Positions 16,860 to 26,184 of a stretch of 64,000 bases of DNA are shown here, piece after piece (position 1 is the stretch's first letter; each line of letters opens with the position of its first letter). The stretch comes from Calditrichota bacterium (GTDB taxonomy: Bacteria > Zhuqueibacterota > Zhuqueibacteria > Zhuqueibacterales > Geothermadaptataceae), in assembly GCA_008501765.1 (NCBI GenBank), contig QQUE01000007.1, forward strand, positions 434,001 through 498,000. The letters run 5' to 3'. Both the position numbers and the translations under genes were made by a program. The notes under the pieces were generated by a model, which saw only the letters and a list, made by a program, of their open reading frames with translations, did not search any database and had not been told where the DNA came from.

Positions 16860-17996
16860 ATGCCTGACATTCTCGGAATTAGAGGATATGATTATGTGGA
16901 ATTTTATGTCGGCTCAGCCAAAATGGTAGCCTATTGGTACGCAAAATCACTCGGCATGAATATTACTGGTTTTTCCGGCCCGGAAACCGGAGTTCGTGAT
17001 CGCATCTCTTATTATCTGACGAAGAACAATCTGAAAATTGTGATAACATCGGCCGTACAACCGAGTACGTATGATATCTTTGGATTTGTTAATCGTCATG
17101 GTGACGGTGTAAAAAGATGGGCTATCGAAGTGGATGATGTGGAGAAAACATTTAATTACGCCACACAAAACGGCGCCGTGATGGTGCAGCGGCCCCACAA
17201 ATTGGAAGACAAACACGGCTATGTCATGGAGGCGGCAATTCGCCTTTACGATGATACGGAGTTGGTCTACGTAAATCGCGATAACTTCAACCACATCTTT
17301 CGTCCGGGATATTGCGAACCACGCCAGGAACTGAATCTCGAATTTGAAGAAACCGGCATCATTGGGATTGATCATATCGTCGGCAATGTGCGGGAAAATG
17401 AAATGAATCTCTGGGCTGGTTATTTTAACAAAACCATGAATTTTGACACTTTCATCGATTTTAAAGCTGGGGATATCGGTACAAAATATTCAGCCTTGCT
17501 TTCGAAAGTCGTGCGTTCAAAAGATTCTGTCATAAAAAATCCCATCAACGAGCCGTACGTTGCTGAGAAAAAATCGCAAATCGAAGAGTATATCGAGCAG
17601 TATTACGGCTCCGGCGTTCAGCATATTGCCATCCAAACAGAGGATATTGTAAAAACGATTGCCGCACTGCGAAAAAATGGAGTGGAATTTTTAACCGTTC
17701 CAGACACCTATTACGATATGCTGCGTGAACGGGCAGATTTAAACATTGATGAAAATATCGATGATCTGCAAAAACACAAAATTTTATGTGACAAAGAATC
17801 AACAGGTTATTTGCTGCAATTGTTTACCAAACCCATTGGCGACCGGCCGACATTTTTCTTTGAATTTATTCAGCGAAAAGGTGCTGAAGGCTTTGGCAAA
17901 GGTAATTTTCAAGCTCTATTCGAGTCCATCGAATTGGATCAGAAGCTGCGTGGCAATCTGGACAAAACACCGGAAGAACTTCTGCCACCCTGCTAA
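16860..17996 (+). CDS. hppD: 4-Hydroxyphenylpyruvate dioxygenase
   Basis: 378 residues, two vicinal-oxygen-chelate halves. The iron ligands are all present: H172 (IIGIDHIVGNV), H255 (GVQHIAIQTED) and E335 (FFFEFIQRKG). It turns 4-hydroxyphenylpyruvate into homogentisate with O2 in the cytoplasm. Ribosome site AAGGAG lies seven bases before the ATG. First gene of the aromatic amino acid operon, 27 bases before homogentisate dioxygenase. O2 use here and in the next gene implies at least microaerobic life. Confidence 0.96.
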   Translation: MPDILGIRGYDYVEFYVGSAKMVAYWYAKSLGMNITGFSGPETGVRDRISYYLTKNNLKIVITSAVQPSTYDIFGFVNRHGDGVKRWAIEVDDVEKTFNYATQNGAVMVQRPHKLEDKHGYVMEAAIRLYDDTELVYVNRDNFNHIFRPGYCEPRQELNLEFEETGIIGIDHIVGNVRENEMNLWAGYFNKTMNFDTFIDFKAGDIGTKYSALLSKVVRSKDSVIKNPINEPYVAEKKSQIEEYIEQYYGSGVQHIAIQTEDIVKTIAALRKNGVEFLTVPDTYYDMLRERADLNIDENIDDLQKHKILCDKESTGYLLQLFTKPIGDRPTFFFEFIQRKGAEGFGKGNFQALFESIELDQKLRGNLDKTPEELLPPC

Positions 17997-18023
17997 AAGA
18001 ATCTTTTAATTTTTGAGGTTGCA

Positions 18024-19181
18024 ATGCCTTTTTATCATAAACTGGGTGAAATTCCCCGTGTTAAACACACAACTTTTTTTAAGCCAGATGGGAAATCGCT
18101 ATACCGAGAAGAACTGGTTTCGAGCAAAGGATTTTCCGGGATTTATTCAAATATTTATCACCACCATTTGCCGACGGCGGTAAAATCTGTAAAGGAAATC
18201 CCCGCGAAGCCGGATACAAATTGGCCTGAAGCGCCGCTGCTTTATTTTCATTTTTTTACCGACGACTCTACGGTCGAAGGCAATTTCATCGATAGCCGTG
18301 TCGCTTATTTGAACAATCCGCACTGCGAAATTATTACTGCAAAAGTTACAAAAGACAGCGACAAATTTTATCGCAACGCACAAGCTGCAGAGTATATTTT
18401 TGTTCATCGCGGTTCCGGCGTCTTGCTAACGCAATTTGGGATAAATCCGTTTGGCCCCGGCGATCAATTAATTATCCCACGCGCGACGACCTACCAGCTT
18501 AAGTTTGATAATTTTGAAAGCAACAAACTGCTTATAATTGAATCAGACACGGCTTTTGAAATTCCGAACCACTATAAAAATGAATACGGGCAGATGGAAG
18601 AACACGCCCCTTATTGCGAGCGCGATTTTCGCCCACCGGAATATTGCGCACCACATTCCGATTCTGGAGAGTTTCAGATTATCGTTAAAGCAAAAAACCG
18701 TGTGTTTGATCACATTGTTCCGCACCACCCTTTTGGGGTTGTCGGGTGGGATGGCTATTTGTACCCATACGTATTCAATATTAAAGATTACCACCCAAAA
18801 GTTGGTCGCATTCACCTGCCTCCACCGGTTCATCTTGCTTTCAAGACGAGCCATTTCATCATCTGTAATTTCGTTCCAAGGTTATTTGATTTTCATGAAT
18901 CCGCGATTCCGGCGCCTTATTTTCATTCCAATATCGACAGCGATGAGGTGCTCTATTATGTCGAGGGTGATTTTATGTCGCGCAAAGGCGTTAAGGAAGG
19001 ATCGATAACCCACCATCCCGGCGGCATGCCACACGGCCCGCAACCCGGAAAAACGGAGGCATCCATAAATGTCAAAAAAACAGAGGAATATGCCGTCATG
19101 ATCGACACTTATTCTCCACTGTTGCCGACACTGCATGTGAAAGATGTTTTGGACAAAGATTACGCACAATCATGGCTTTGA
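18024..19181 (+). CDS. hmgA: Homogentisate 1,2-dioxygenase
   Basis: 385 residues, cupin fold. Family landmarks: REELVSSKGFSGIYSN-type N-terminus, a central VHRGSGVLLTQFG cupin strand pair, and the iron region DEVLYYVEGDFMSRKG with HHPGGMPHGPQPG near the end. It opens the homogentisate ring to maleylacetoacetate. The protein is shorter than the ~430-residue proteobacterial enzymes and resembles the Bacteroidota-type form. GAGG sits a few bases before the ATG. Confidence 0.93.
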   Translation: MPFYHKLGEIPRVKHTTFFKPDGKSLYREELVSSKGFSGIYSNIYHHHLPTAVKSVKEIPAKPDTNWPEAPLLYFHFFTDDSTVEGNFIDSRVAYLNNPHCEIITAKVTKDSDKFYRNAQAAEYIFVHRGSGVLLTQFGINPFGPGDQLIIPRATTYQLKFDNFESNKLLIIESDTAFEIPNHYKNEYGQMEEHAPYCERDFRPPEYCAPHSDSGEFQIIVKAKNRVFDHIVPHHPFGVVGWDGYLYPYVFNIKDYHPKVGRIHLPPPVHLAFKTSHFIICNFVPRLFDFHESAIPAPYFHSNIDSDEVLYYVEGDFMSRKGVKEGSITHHPGGMPHGPQPGKTEASINVKKTEEYAVMIDTYSPLLPTLHVKDVLDKDYAQSWL

Positions 19182-19249
19182 ATGGAATCTGTTGTAATTA
19201 GCGATCAATAGAATTTTGGATATAAAAATTTCAGAATTGGATTTTTAAC

Positions 19250-20359
19250 GTGATAAGAATACCCTCATTTGTAAAAAATTTGAAACCATATAAAGCCGGT
19301 AAACCGATTGACGAACTGGTGCGGGAAAAAAATCTCGACCGTATTGTTAAACTGGCGTCAAATGAAAATCCAATCGGGCCATCACCCACAGCCATCAAAG
19401 TTATACAAAAGCATGTTTTGGGGCTAAATCGTTACACAGATCCCGCATCCCACGATCTGGTACAGGCGATTTCCCGGAAATACAGTGTGCAACCAAATCA
19501 TATTATTTGCGGGCATGGCACCGACAGCCTTTTAGCCTATATTATCAATGCATTTACCACTGAATCGGACGAGGTTTTAACATCCGAGGGCACATTTATT
19601 GGCATTTATGTGAGTGTCCGGAAAAAAGGGCGAAAACTGGTACAAGTCCCGCTGAAAAATTATGGTTTCGATCTCGATGGAATTTACAATGCCATCACAG
19701 AAAAAACAGCGATGATTTACCTGGCAAATCCCAATAATCCCACCGGAACCATGTTTGAGCGAACTGAGTTTGAGGCATTTATGGCGAAAGTGCCAAATCA
19801 TATCATGGTTATTCTCGATGAGGCCTATACAGTTTATGCCGAGCACAATCCCGAATATCCGAATGGTGTTGGTTATGAGTATGAAAACATGGTAGTTACG
19901 CGTACATTTTCCAAAGCCTATGGCCTGGCGGGTTTACGAATTGGATTTGCTGTTGGTCCGGATGCTGTCATCGAATCGCTCTATAAAGTGAAACTGCCTT
20001 TTGAACCGGGACTTCTCGCGCAACATGCTGCTGTTGCTGCATTAAATGATGATGATTTTTTGGACCAGACCACCGCCCTGAACAAAAAATCACTGGAATT
20101 ATTGGAAAAAGGATTCACCGAAATCGGAATTCAACAGGTGCCATCAGCGGCCAATTTTATTCTAACGATTATGCCAAATGAACAGTTTGCAGCAACTTTT
20201 TGTGAGGAATGTTTAAATCATGGTCTGATCCTGCGCCACGTGAATACTTTTGGAATTCCCGCCGGAGTGCGGATAAATTCCGGCACTTTAGACGAAACAA
20301 ATTTCGCGTTGACAGTTATCAAAAATGTTTATCAAAAGCTGAGTGGGAATTTAAATTGA
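19250..20359 (+). CDS. HisC-like aminotransferase, probably the tyrosine/phenylalanine transaminase of this operon
   Basis: 369 residues, class-I PLP aminotransferase of the histidinol-phosphate type: LASNENPIGPSP (35-46), NPNNPTG, DEAY (YTVY follows), and the PLP-lysine motif RTFSKAYGLAGLRIG. By sequence it would be called HisC, but no other his gene is near and it lies between homogentisate dioxygenase and the FAH hydrolase. HisC-type enzymes often accept aromatic amino acids, so conversion of tyrosine to 4-hydroxyphenylpyruvate is the likely job (inference). Start GTG at 19250; ribosome site weak. Stop overlaps the next gene's TTG start. Confidence 0.85.
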   Translation: MIRIPSFVKNLKPYKAGKPIDELVREKNLDRIVKLASNENPIGPSPTAIKVIQKHVLGLNRYTDPASHDLVQAISRKYSVQPNHIICGHGTDSLLAYIINAFTTESDEVLTSEGTFIGIYVSVRKKGRKLVQVPLKNYGFDLDGIYNAITEKTAMIYLANPNNPTGTMFERTEFEAFMAKVPNHIMVILDEAYTVYAEHNPEYPNGVGYEYENMVVTRTFSKAYGLAGLRIGFAVGPDAVIESLYKVKLPFEPGLLAQHAAVAALNDDDFLDQTTALNKKSLELLEKGFTEIGIQQVPSAANFILTIMPNEQFAATFCEECLNHGLILRHVNTFGIPAGVRINSGTLDETNFALTVIKNVYQKLSGNLN

Positions 20360-21369
20360 AATTGGTTTCATATTATCAGAATTCGCAAGCGCGTGCGGCG
20401 ATTTATCACGATGGCAAAATTTTTGACATTGCTGAAAACGGAAAAGCACTCTCCATTGATCTGCCACCAACAATGCTCGAGCTATTAAATTTGGATGCAG
20501 GGCTCGTTAAAACACAGGAAATATACAAAGCGATTACCGAAGGTCGAACGAATATCCATATTTCAGATAGTACACTCACCGCGCCAATCACCAATCCTCC
20601 CTCCTGCCGCGATGCGTACGCTTTTCGTCAGCACGTGGCTACCGCACGCCGTAACCGCGGTGTTCCAATGATTCCCGAGTTTGACAGCTACCCCGTCTTC
20701 TATTTTACCAACCACAATGCCATTTATGGGAGTGGGGAAATAATCGTTGAAAATGATCATTTATTAAATCTCGATTTTGAACTTGAAGCGGCTGTCGTGA
20801 TCGGAAAAAAAGGCAAAAATATTCAGTCTGCTGATGCGGACAAATATATTGCCGGATACACCATTATGAATGATTTTTCAGCGCGACAATTACAAATGGA
20901 AGAGATGAAACTCAGCCTCGGGCCAGCCAAAGGAAAAGATTTTGCGACTGCGATTGGGCCGTATATTGTCACCCCGGATGAGCTCGAGAAACAGAAAATT
21001 ACGACCGATTTTGGTGATAAATATAACCTGAAAATGCAAGCGTTTCACAATGGGAAAAAAATATCCAGCGGCAATTTAAAAGATATGAACTGGACATTCG
21101 CTGAAATCATCGAGCGCGTTTCATACGGAGCTGAAATTTACCCCGGCGACGTCATCGGTTCTGGCACTGTTGGTACCGGTTGTTATCTGGAATTAAATGG
21201 AACTGCGGCGCTCGAAGCGCAGGAAAACGGAGAAAATTTCACACCCATCTGGTTGCAGGCTGGCGATAAAATTGAATTAACGATCGAAGGCTTGGGGCGG
21301 CTTTCGAATACCATCAAAAAATCAGATGCCAATCATTCAATTCTGGCAAAAAAGAAGGATGTAATCTAA
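20356..21369 (+). CDS. Fumarylacetoacetate hydrolase family protein
   Basis: 337 residues from a TTG at 20356 that overlaps the HisC-like stop (TTGA); the reading frame is open further upstream but that part lies inside the previous gene. FAH fold motifs: LNLDFELEAAVVIGKKGKN with the metal-binding acidic residues, MNDFSARQLQ, GKDFATAIGPYIVTPDEL, and GDVIGSGTVGTGC near the end. In this operon it should split fumarylacetoacetate into fumarate and acetoacetate. The second TTG at 20362 is an alternative start. Translational coupling to the aminotransferase is likely. Confidence 0.88.
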   Translation: MKLVSYYQNSQARAAIYHDGKIFDIAENGKALSIDLPPTMLELLNLDAGLVKTQEIYKAITEGRTNIHISDSTLTAPITNPPSCRDAYAFRQHVATARRNRGVPMIPEFDSYPVFYFTNHNAIYGSGEIIVENDHLLNLDFELEAAVVIGKKGKNIQSADADKYIAGYTIMNDFSARQLQMEEMKLSLGPAKGKDFATAIGPYIVTPDELEKQKITTDFGDKYNLKMQAFHNGKKISSGNLKDMNWTFAEIIERVSYGAEIYPGDVIGSGTVGTGCYLELNGTAALEAQENGENFTPIWLQAGDKIELTIEGLGRLSNTIKKSDANHSILAKKKDVI

Positions 21370-21373
21370 TTCG

Positions 21374-22363
21374 ATGCCTGATAATAAAAAGCGAGACTTT
21401 CTTTCGATAAATGCTGCAGACGCGACCGTAATGAAAGTGCAGAAATTTCTTGCCGGCGGCATTGCACCGCGGCCCATTGCCCTGGTTTCTACAATCGCAG
21501 CCGATGGAACAGGCAATTTATCGCCTTTTTCCTATTTCAATACATTTGGCGCCAATCCGCCCATGGTTGGCTTCTCAGCGCTGCGGCGTGTGCGCGATGG
21601 CAGCACCAAGGACACCCTCAATAATGTGCAGGCAACCAGGGAATGCGTCATTCACGCGGTTTCTTACGCCATGGTTCAGCAAACGAGTTTATCCTCAACA
21701 GAATACGATTCCAGCGTTGATGAATTTCAGAAAAGTGGATTCACAGCCGTCAATTCCGACGTGGTGAAACCGAAGCGCGTTTTGGAATCGCCGTTTCACA
21801 TGGAATGTATCGTAAAACAAATTATTCCCTTGGGAAATGACGGCGGATCGGGAAATTTAGTCCTGTGTGAAGTCGTTAAATTTCATATTGACAAGTCTAT
21901 ATTTAACAGTGACGTAATAGAGCCACAACTGATCGACCTTGTGGGGCGCAACTCAGCAAATTATTACACCCGGGCCTCCGGCACCGCAGTTTTTGAAGTC
22001 GAAAAACCACGTGCAAAAAAGGGCATCGGCGTCGACCAGCTACCGAGTGAAATCAGAAATTCACATATTCTCAGCGCCAACAATCTCGGGCAGTTAGGAA
22101 ATATCGAAAACCTGCCAACCGAAACTGAAATTAAACACTTTCTCGACACCTTCGAAGATAACAATGCTTCCGAATCTATTTCGGAAGATTGCAAGTATTT
22201 TACAATTTTCAGGGCCGCTCTTTCGTTTGTAAATTCTGATTCAAATAAAGTTGACGAGCTCATTGAAACCGCAGCACAAATTGCACTTGAAAACAAGGAC
22301 ACCGACTTTGCGATCAAAGCATTATGTGCAGGCATAAATTTAATTCGTCAAAAGGCAGAATGA
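21374..22363 (+). CDS. Flavin reductase-like FMN-binding protein with helical C-terminal extension
   Basis: 329 residues. Residues about 18-210 match the flavin reductase-like split barrel: GIAPRPIALVSTIAADGTGNLSPFSYFN, then DTLNNVQATRECVIHAVS. The last ~105 residues are an extra, mostly helical part (ENLPTETEIKHFLDTFED...). The gene is translationally coupled to acetoacetyl-CoA synthetase (ATGA overlap). Its job in tyrosine breakdown is unknown: it does not resemble the glutathione-dependent maleylacetoacetate isomerase that is missing from the operon. Confidence 0.85.
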   Translation: MPDNKKRDFLSINAADATVMKVQKFLAGGIAPRPIALVSTIAADGTGNLSPFSYFNTFGANPPMVGFSALRRVRDGSTKDTLNNVQATRECVIHAVSYAMVQQTSLSSTEYDSSVDEFQKSGFTAVNSDVVKPKRVLESPFHMECIVKQIIPLGNDGGSGNLVLCEVVKFHIDKSIFNSDVIEPQLIDLVGRNSANYYTRASGTAVFEVEKPRAKKGIGVDQLPSEIRNSHILSANNLGQLGNIENLPTETEIKHFLDTFEDNNASESISEDCKYFTIFRAALSFVNSDSNKVDELIETAAQIALENKDTDFAIKALCAGINLIRQKAE

Positions 22364-24330
22364 CAAAACCCGCAGTAAAAAAACCACTTTGGCGTCCATC
22401 TAAAGAACGCATGGCAGCTTCGAACATGACAGCTTTCATGAAATTTTTGGAGAGGTCAAATCGCGGAATTTTTAATGACTACTCGCAATTATTTAACTGG
22501 TCAATCGAGAATTCCAGTGAATTTTGGGAAGCTGTCTGGCAATTTACCGAAGTCATCCATTCAAAAAAATACACCTCAATATTGCAAGGCGACAATATTC
22601 GTACTGCCCGCTGGTTTACGGGTGCAAGGCTGAATTTTGCCGAGAATTTACTCCGGTTGCGTTCGGCTAAAGAAGCGCTGGTTTACTGGTCAGAAAATCA
22701 GGAAGTTGAGCGCATTACCTTTGCTGAACTTTATGAAAAAGTAGCATCGCTTGCGCAGGCTTTAAAAGAAGCAGGCGTCCAACCCGGCGATCGCGTTGCA
22801 GCATTTATTTCCAACAGGCCTGAAGCCATAATTGGCATGTTAGCCACTGCGGCCATTGGCGCCACCTGGTCTTCCTGCTCGCCGGACTTTGGGTTCAAAG
22901 GTGTACTCGATCGATTCGGGCAAATCAAGCCGAAAATCCTCATCGCCACCAACGGTTATCGCTACAATGGCAAAATATTCGATTCGAGACAAACCATTCG
23001 CGAACTTGCCGAGTCAATCCCGGAAATCGAGAAAGTTATTGTTGTAAATTCAGTTCCCGGCCATTCCTTAGATTCATCCGACAAATTCATTAATTGGCAG
23101 GAATTTTTGATCGAACAACCGGATGAATTATCTTTTGCACAAGTGCCGTTCGACCACCCTTTGTACATCCTTTTTTCTTCTGGCACCACCGGCAAACCGA
23201 AGTGCATTGTGCACGGTGCAGGCGGCACACTTTTGCAGCATCTCAAAGAGCTGATTTTACACACAGATTTAAAGATGAATGATAAAATCACTTATTTTAC
23301 AACCTGCGGCTGGATGATGTGGAACTGGATGGTGTCCTCATTGGCCGTTGGAGCCCCTGTTTTTTTATACGACGGCTCCCCTTCAGCACCAGATTTAGAT
23401 ATCTTGTTCAGAGCCATTGAAGAAGAAAAAATCACGATTTTCGGAACATCGCCGAAATTTTTATCCGCCTGTGAGAATCAAGGATTGCAACCAAAAGACC
23501 GTTTTGATTTATCATCACTGCGTACCATTTTATCAACCGGCTCCCCGCTTGCACATGCAAATTTTAAATATGTTTATCGCGAGATTAAACCGGATGTTCA
23601 GCTTGCTTCCATTTCCGGCGGCACTGATATCATTTCCTGTTTCATGCTCGGAAATCCACTTTTACCGGTTTATTCCGGAGAGTTGCAGTGCCGCGGTTTG
23701 GGGATGGACGTACAAACTTTCAACGTGAAGAAGGAAGCGGTAACAAACCAAGTCGGCGAGCTGGTCTGTGTTTCCCCCTTTCCATCGCGGCCAATCTATT
23801 TTTGGGATGATGAAAACGGTGACAAATACAAGCAGGCCTATTTTGATTTTCACGGTGAGAATTGGTATCATGGCGACTATGTAAAAATAAACGACGATGG
23901 CAGTTGCATCGTTTATGGCCGCTCTGATGCAACACTTAATCCTGGCGGTGTCCGCATCGGCACTGCAGAAATTTATGAGCCGGTTGAGGCGATGGACGAG
24001 ATTTTCGACTCGATCGTCATCGGGCGTCAATTTGCTGGTGATACGGAAATTGTGCTTTTCGTTGTCTTAAAAAACAGAGGTGAACTAACGAAAGAATTGC
24101 AGCTAAAAATTAAGAATACAATTCGTTCAGAACGGACTCCCCGGCATGTGCCTGCCGAGATTTATGCGGTTGATGACATTCCCCACACACGCAGCGGCAA
24201 AAAAGTAGAAATGGCAATTACTCGACTTCTGCACAACCAGAAAATTACGAATTATGATGCACTCGCGAATCCGCAGTCGCTGAAGCATTTTGAAAAATAC
24301 AAACTGCCTGAGACTTATGAAAAATTGTGA
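22360..24330 (+). CDS. Acetoacetyl-CoA synthetase (acetoacetate-CoA ligase)
   Basis: 656 residues from the ATG at 22360, which overlaps the previous stop by four bases. ANL-superfamily adenylating enzyme: A3 motif LFSSGTTGKPKCIVHG, A5 region SISGGTDI, A8 GDYVKINDDGSCIVYGRSD, hinge and A10 lysine RSGKKVEMAI. N-terminal ACS_N segment (FMKFLERSNRGIFNDYSQL). It activates the acetoacetate released from fumarylacetoacetate to acetoacetyl-CoA, sending tyrosine carbon to acetyl-CoA. The pathway position supports acetoacetate over acetate as substrate. Confidence 0.92.
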   Translation: MTKPAVKKPLWRPSKERMAASNMTAFMKFLERSNRGIFNDYSQLFNWSIENSSEFWEAVWQFTEVIHSKKYTSILQGDNIRTARWFTGARLNFAENLLRLRSAKEALVYWSENQEVERITFAELYEKVASLAQALKEAGVQPGDRVAAFISNRPEAIIGMLATAAIGATWSSCSPDFGFKGVLDRFGQIKPKILIATNGYRYNGKIFDSRQTIRELAESIPEIEKVIVVNSVPGHSLDSSDKFINWQEFLIEQPDELSFAQVPFDHPLYILFSSGTTGKPKCIVHGAGGTLLQHLKELILHTDLKMNDKITYFTTCGWMMWNWMVSSLAVGAPVFLYDGSPSAPDLDILFRAIEEEKITIFGTSPKFLSACENQGLQPKDRFDLSSLRTILSTGSPLAHANFKYVYREIKPDVQLASISGGTDIISCFMLGNPLLPVYSGELQCRGLGMDVQTFNVKKEAVTNQVGELVCVSPFPSRPIYFWDDENGDKYKQAYFDFHGENWYHGDYVKINDDGSCIVYGRSDATLNPGGVRIGTAEIYEPVEAMDEIFDSIVIGRQFAGDTEIVLFVVLKNRGELTKELQLKIKNTIRSERTPRHVPAEIYAVDDIPHTRSGKKVEMAITRLLHNQKITNYDALANPQSLKHFEKYKLPETYEKL

Positions 24331-24342
24331 TAGGAATTAAAA

Positions 24343-26124
24343 ATGAAGAAAAAGATGGATGCTAATTTGACTGAGACAACAAACAATGTCATTTTAGACA
24401 ACTTGCCCAACCATTTGAAACAGTTCATCATTGATCAAAATTATGAAGCCTACACACCGATCGATCATGCAGTCTGGCGCTACGTAATGCGGCAAAATCA
24501 TCGATTTTTGATTGACCACGCCTACGATATCTATCTTGAAGGACTGGAAAAAACCGGCCTGAAAGTTGAAGCCATCCCATCGATTGATGACATGAACACG
24601 ATTTTAGCAAAAATTGGCTGGGCAGCCGTGGCCGTTAACGGCTTTATTCCGCCATCAGCATTTATGGAATTTCAACAACACCGGGTGCTGCCAATTGCGG
24701 CCGATATTCGGCAAATCGAACATATCGAATACACCCCGAGCCCTGATATCGTTCATGAAGCAGCCGGCCACGCCCCGGTTATCGCCGATCCGGAATACGC
24801 TGAGTATTTGCGGCAAATTGGCGCTGTTGGCGCAAAAGCTATGTCGTCCAAAGAAGATTTTGAATTGTACGAAGCCATCCGCAAATTATCGATATTAAAA
24901 GAAATTCCCGGCGCAGAGCCGGCTGCCATTGAAGCCGCAGAAAAGGATGTTTTGTTGAAACAGGATATGCTTGGCGAGCCATCCGAAATGGCGCTTTTAT
25001 CGCGGTTGCACTGGTGGAGCGTCGAATATGGTTTAATTGGTACAATGGACGAGCCGAAAATTTACGGCGCGGGTCTGCTTTCTTCTATTGGGGAAGCAGC
25101 CACATGTTTATCACCGGAAGTGCAAAAAATTCCTTACAGCATCAATGCTGCCAGCTATGCGTTTGGTATCACTTCGAAACAACCACAGCTATTTGTAACT
25201 CCTGATTTTAAAAAATTAAGTGAAGTTTTAGAAGAATTCGCTGACGGTATGGCTTTCCGTGTTGGTGGCATCGACGGGCTAAATAAAGCAATCGCCTGCA
25301 GAAATACTTCAACTGCTGTTTACAGTTCCGGATTGCAGGTTTCCGGTATTTTTTCCGAGATTTTAACCCAAAATAAAGTGCCAATTTACCTGAAAACACA
25401 CGGAAAAACCAACCTTTCATTTCAGGACAAAGAGCTGCCGGGACACGGGATTGATTATCATCATGAAGGTTTTGGCTCTCCGGTTGGAAAACTGAAAAAT
25501 TTCTCTACGCCACTTGAAGATTTGTCAGAAGAGCAATTGGCCGCCGCAAATTTAATTGTTGGTGAGACTGCAAAAATCTCTTTTGAATCAAATGTCACAC
25601 TTACCGGTCAATGCAAATATATCGAGAGGATAAATGGCAAAATCGTGCTCATCGGTTGGGATGATTGTACCGTCATCTATGAAAACTCGATTTTATTCAA
25701 CTCAGAATGGGGCACTTTTGACATGGCCGTTGGGGAAAAGATAACCTCCGTTTTTTCCGGCGCTGCTGACAAAGACGCCTATGATCAGCCATCTGCAGTG
25801 TCGAACATGCGAATAGTAAAAATTAAGTACAGTGAAGAAACAAAGAAATTACAAGGCTTATATCAAAATATTCGGGACTACAGAACAACAGGTGGTTTTG
25901 ATAAAGTTATTTCTGATGTTTGGCAGGCATTAAAAAAAGACCACGAATACGATTGGCTGTTGGCTGTTGAAATTCTGGAGATTTTAATAGCAACGAAAAG
26001 CTATCCCCGGTTAAAAACAGAAATTGAATCATTTCTCAATGCAAAGGCAAAAAGCCAAAATGAATACCATAAATTAATTCATGACGGCATCTATTTGGCT
26101 TATAATCCGCTGGTGTATTCGTGA
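24343..26124 (+). CDS. Large aromatic amino acid hydroxylase (phenylalanine 4-monooxygenase type)
   Basis: 593 residues, about twice the usual bacterial PhhA. Catalytic domain at about 30-300 with iron ligands H138 and H143 (VHEAAGHAP) and E228 (WWSVEYGL). It hydroxylates Phe to Tyr with a pterin cofactor and O2. Residues about 300-593 form an extension without a match I recognise; it includes beta-rich parts (ANLIVGETAKISFESNVTL) and a helical end. It ends the operon, 12 bases after acetoacetyl-CoA synthetase. No pterin carbinolamine dehydratase gene is near. Similar long forms exist in Bacteroidota-type genomes. Confidence 0.9.
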   Translation: MKKKMDANLTETTNNVILDNLPNHLKQFIIDQNYEAYTPIDHAVWRYVMRQNHRFLIDHAYDIYLEGLEKTGLKVEAIPSIDDMNTILAKIGWAAVAVNGFIPPSAFMEFQQHRVLPIAADIRQIEHIEYTPSPDIVHEAAGHAPVIADPEYAEYLRQIGAVGAKAMSSKEDFELYEAIRKLSILKEIPGAEPAAIEAAEKDVLLKQDMLGEPSEMALLSRLHWWSVEYGLIGTMDEPKIYGAGLLSSIGEAATCLSPEVQKIPYSINAASYAFGITSKQPQLFVTPDFKKLSEVLEEFADGMAFRVGGIDGLNKAIACRNTSTAVYSSGLQVSGIFSEILTQNKVPIYLKTHGKTNLSFQDKELPGHGIDYHHEGFGSPVGKLKNFSTPLEDLSEEQLAAANLIVGETAKISFESNVTLTGQCKYIERINGKIVLIGWDDCTVIYENSILFNSEWGTFDMAVGEKITSVFSGAADKDAYDQPSAVSNMRIVKIKYSEETKKLQGLYQNIRDYRTTGGFDKVISDVWQALKKDHEYDWLLAVEILEILIATKSYPRLKTEIESFLNAKAKSQNEYHKLIHDGIYLAYNPLVYS

Positions 26125-26184
26125 GATGATCACAGATCGTACACGATCATCGCATCCAAAATATTTGAATTACTGCGTGATACG

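Noticed and set aside
22324-22359. Earlier start of the acetoacetyl-CoA synthetase
   Set aside because: The upstream codons lie inside the flavin reductase gene; the ATG at 22360 with four-base overlap gives the normal N-terminus.
26135-26148. GATCGT-AC-ACGATC palindrome between the convergent genes as a terminator
   Set aside because: Two-base loop and no T-tract on either strand; not a usable intrinsic terminator.
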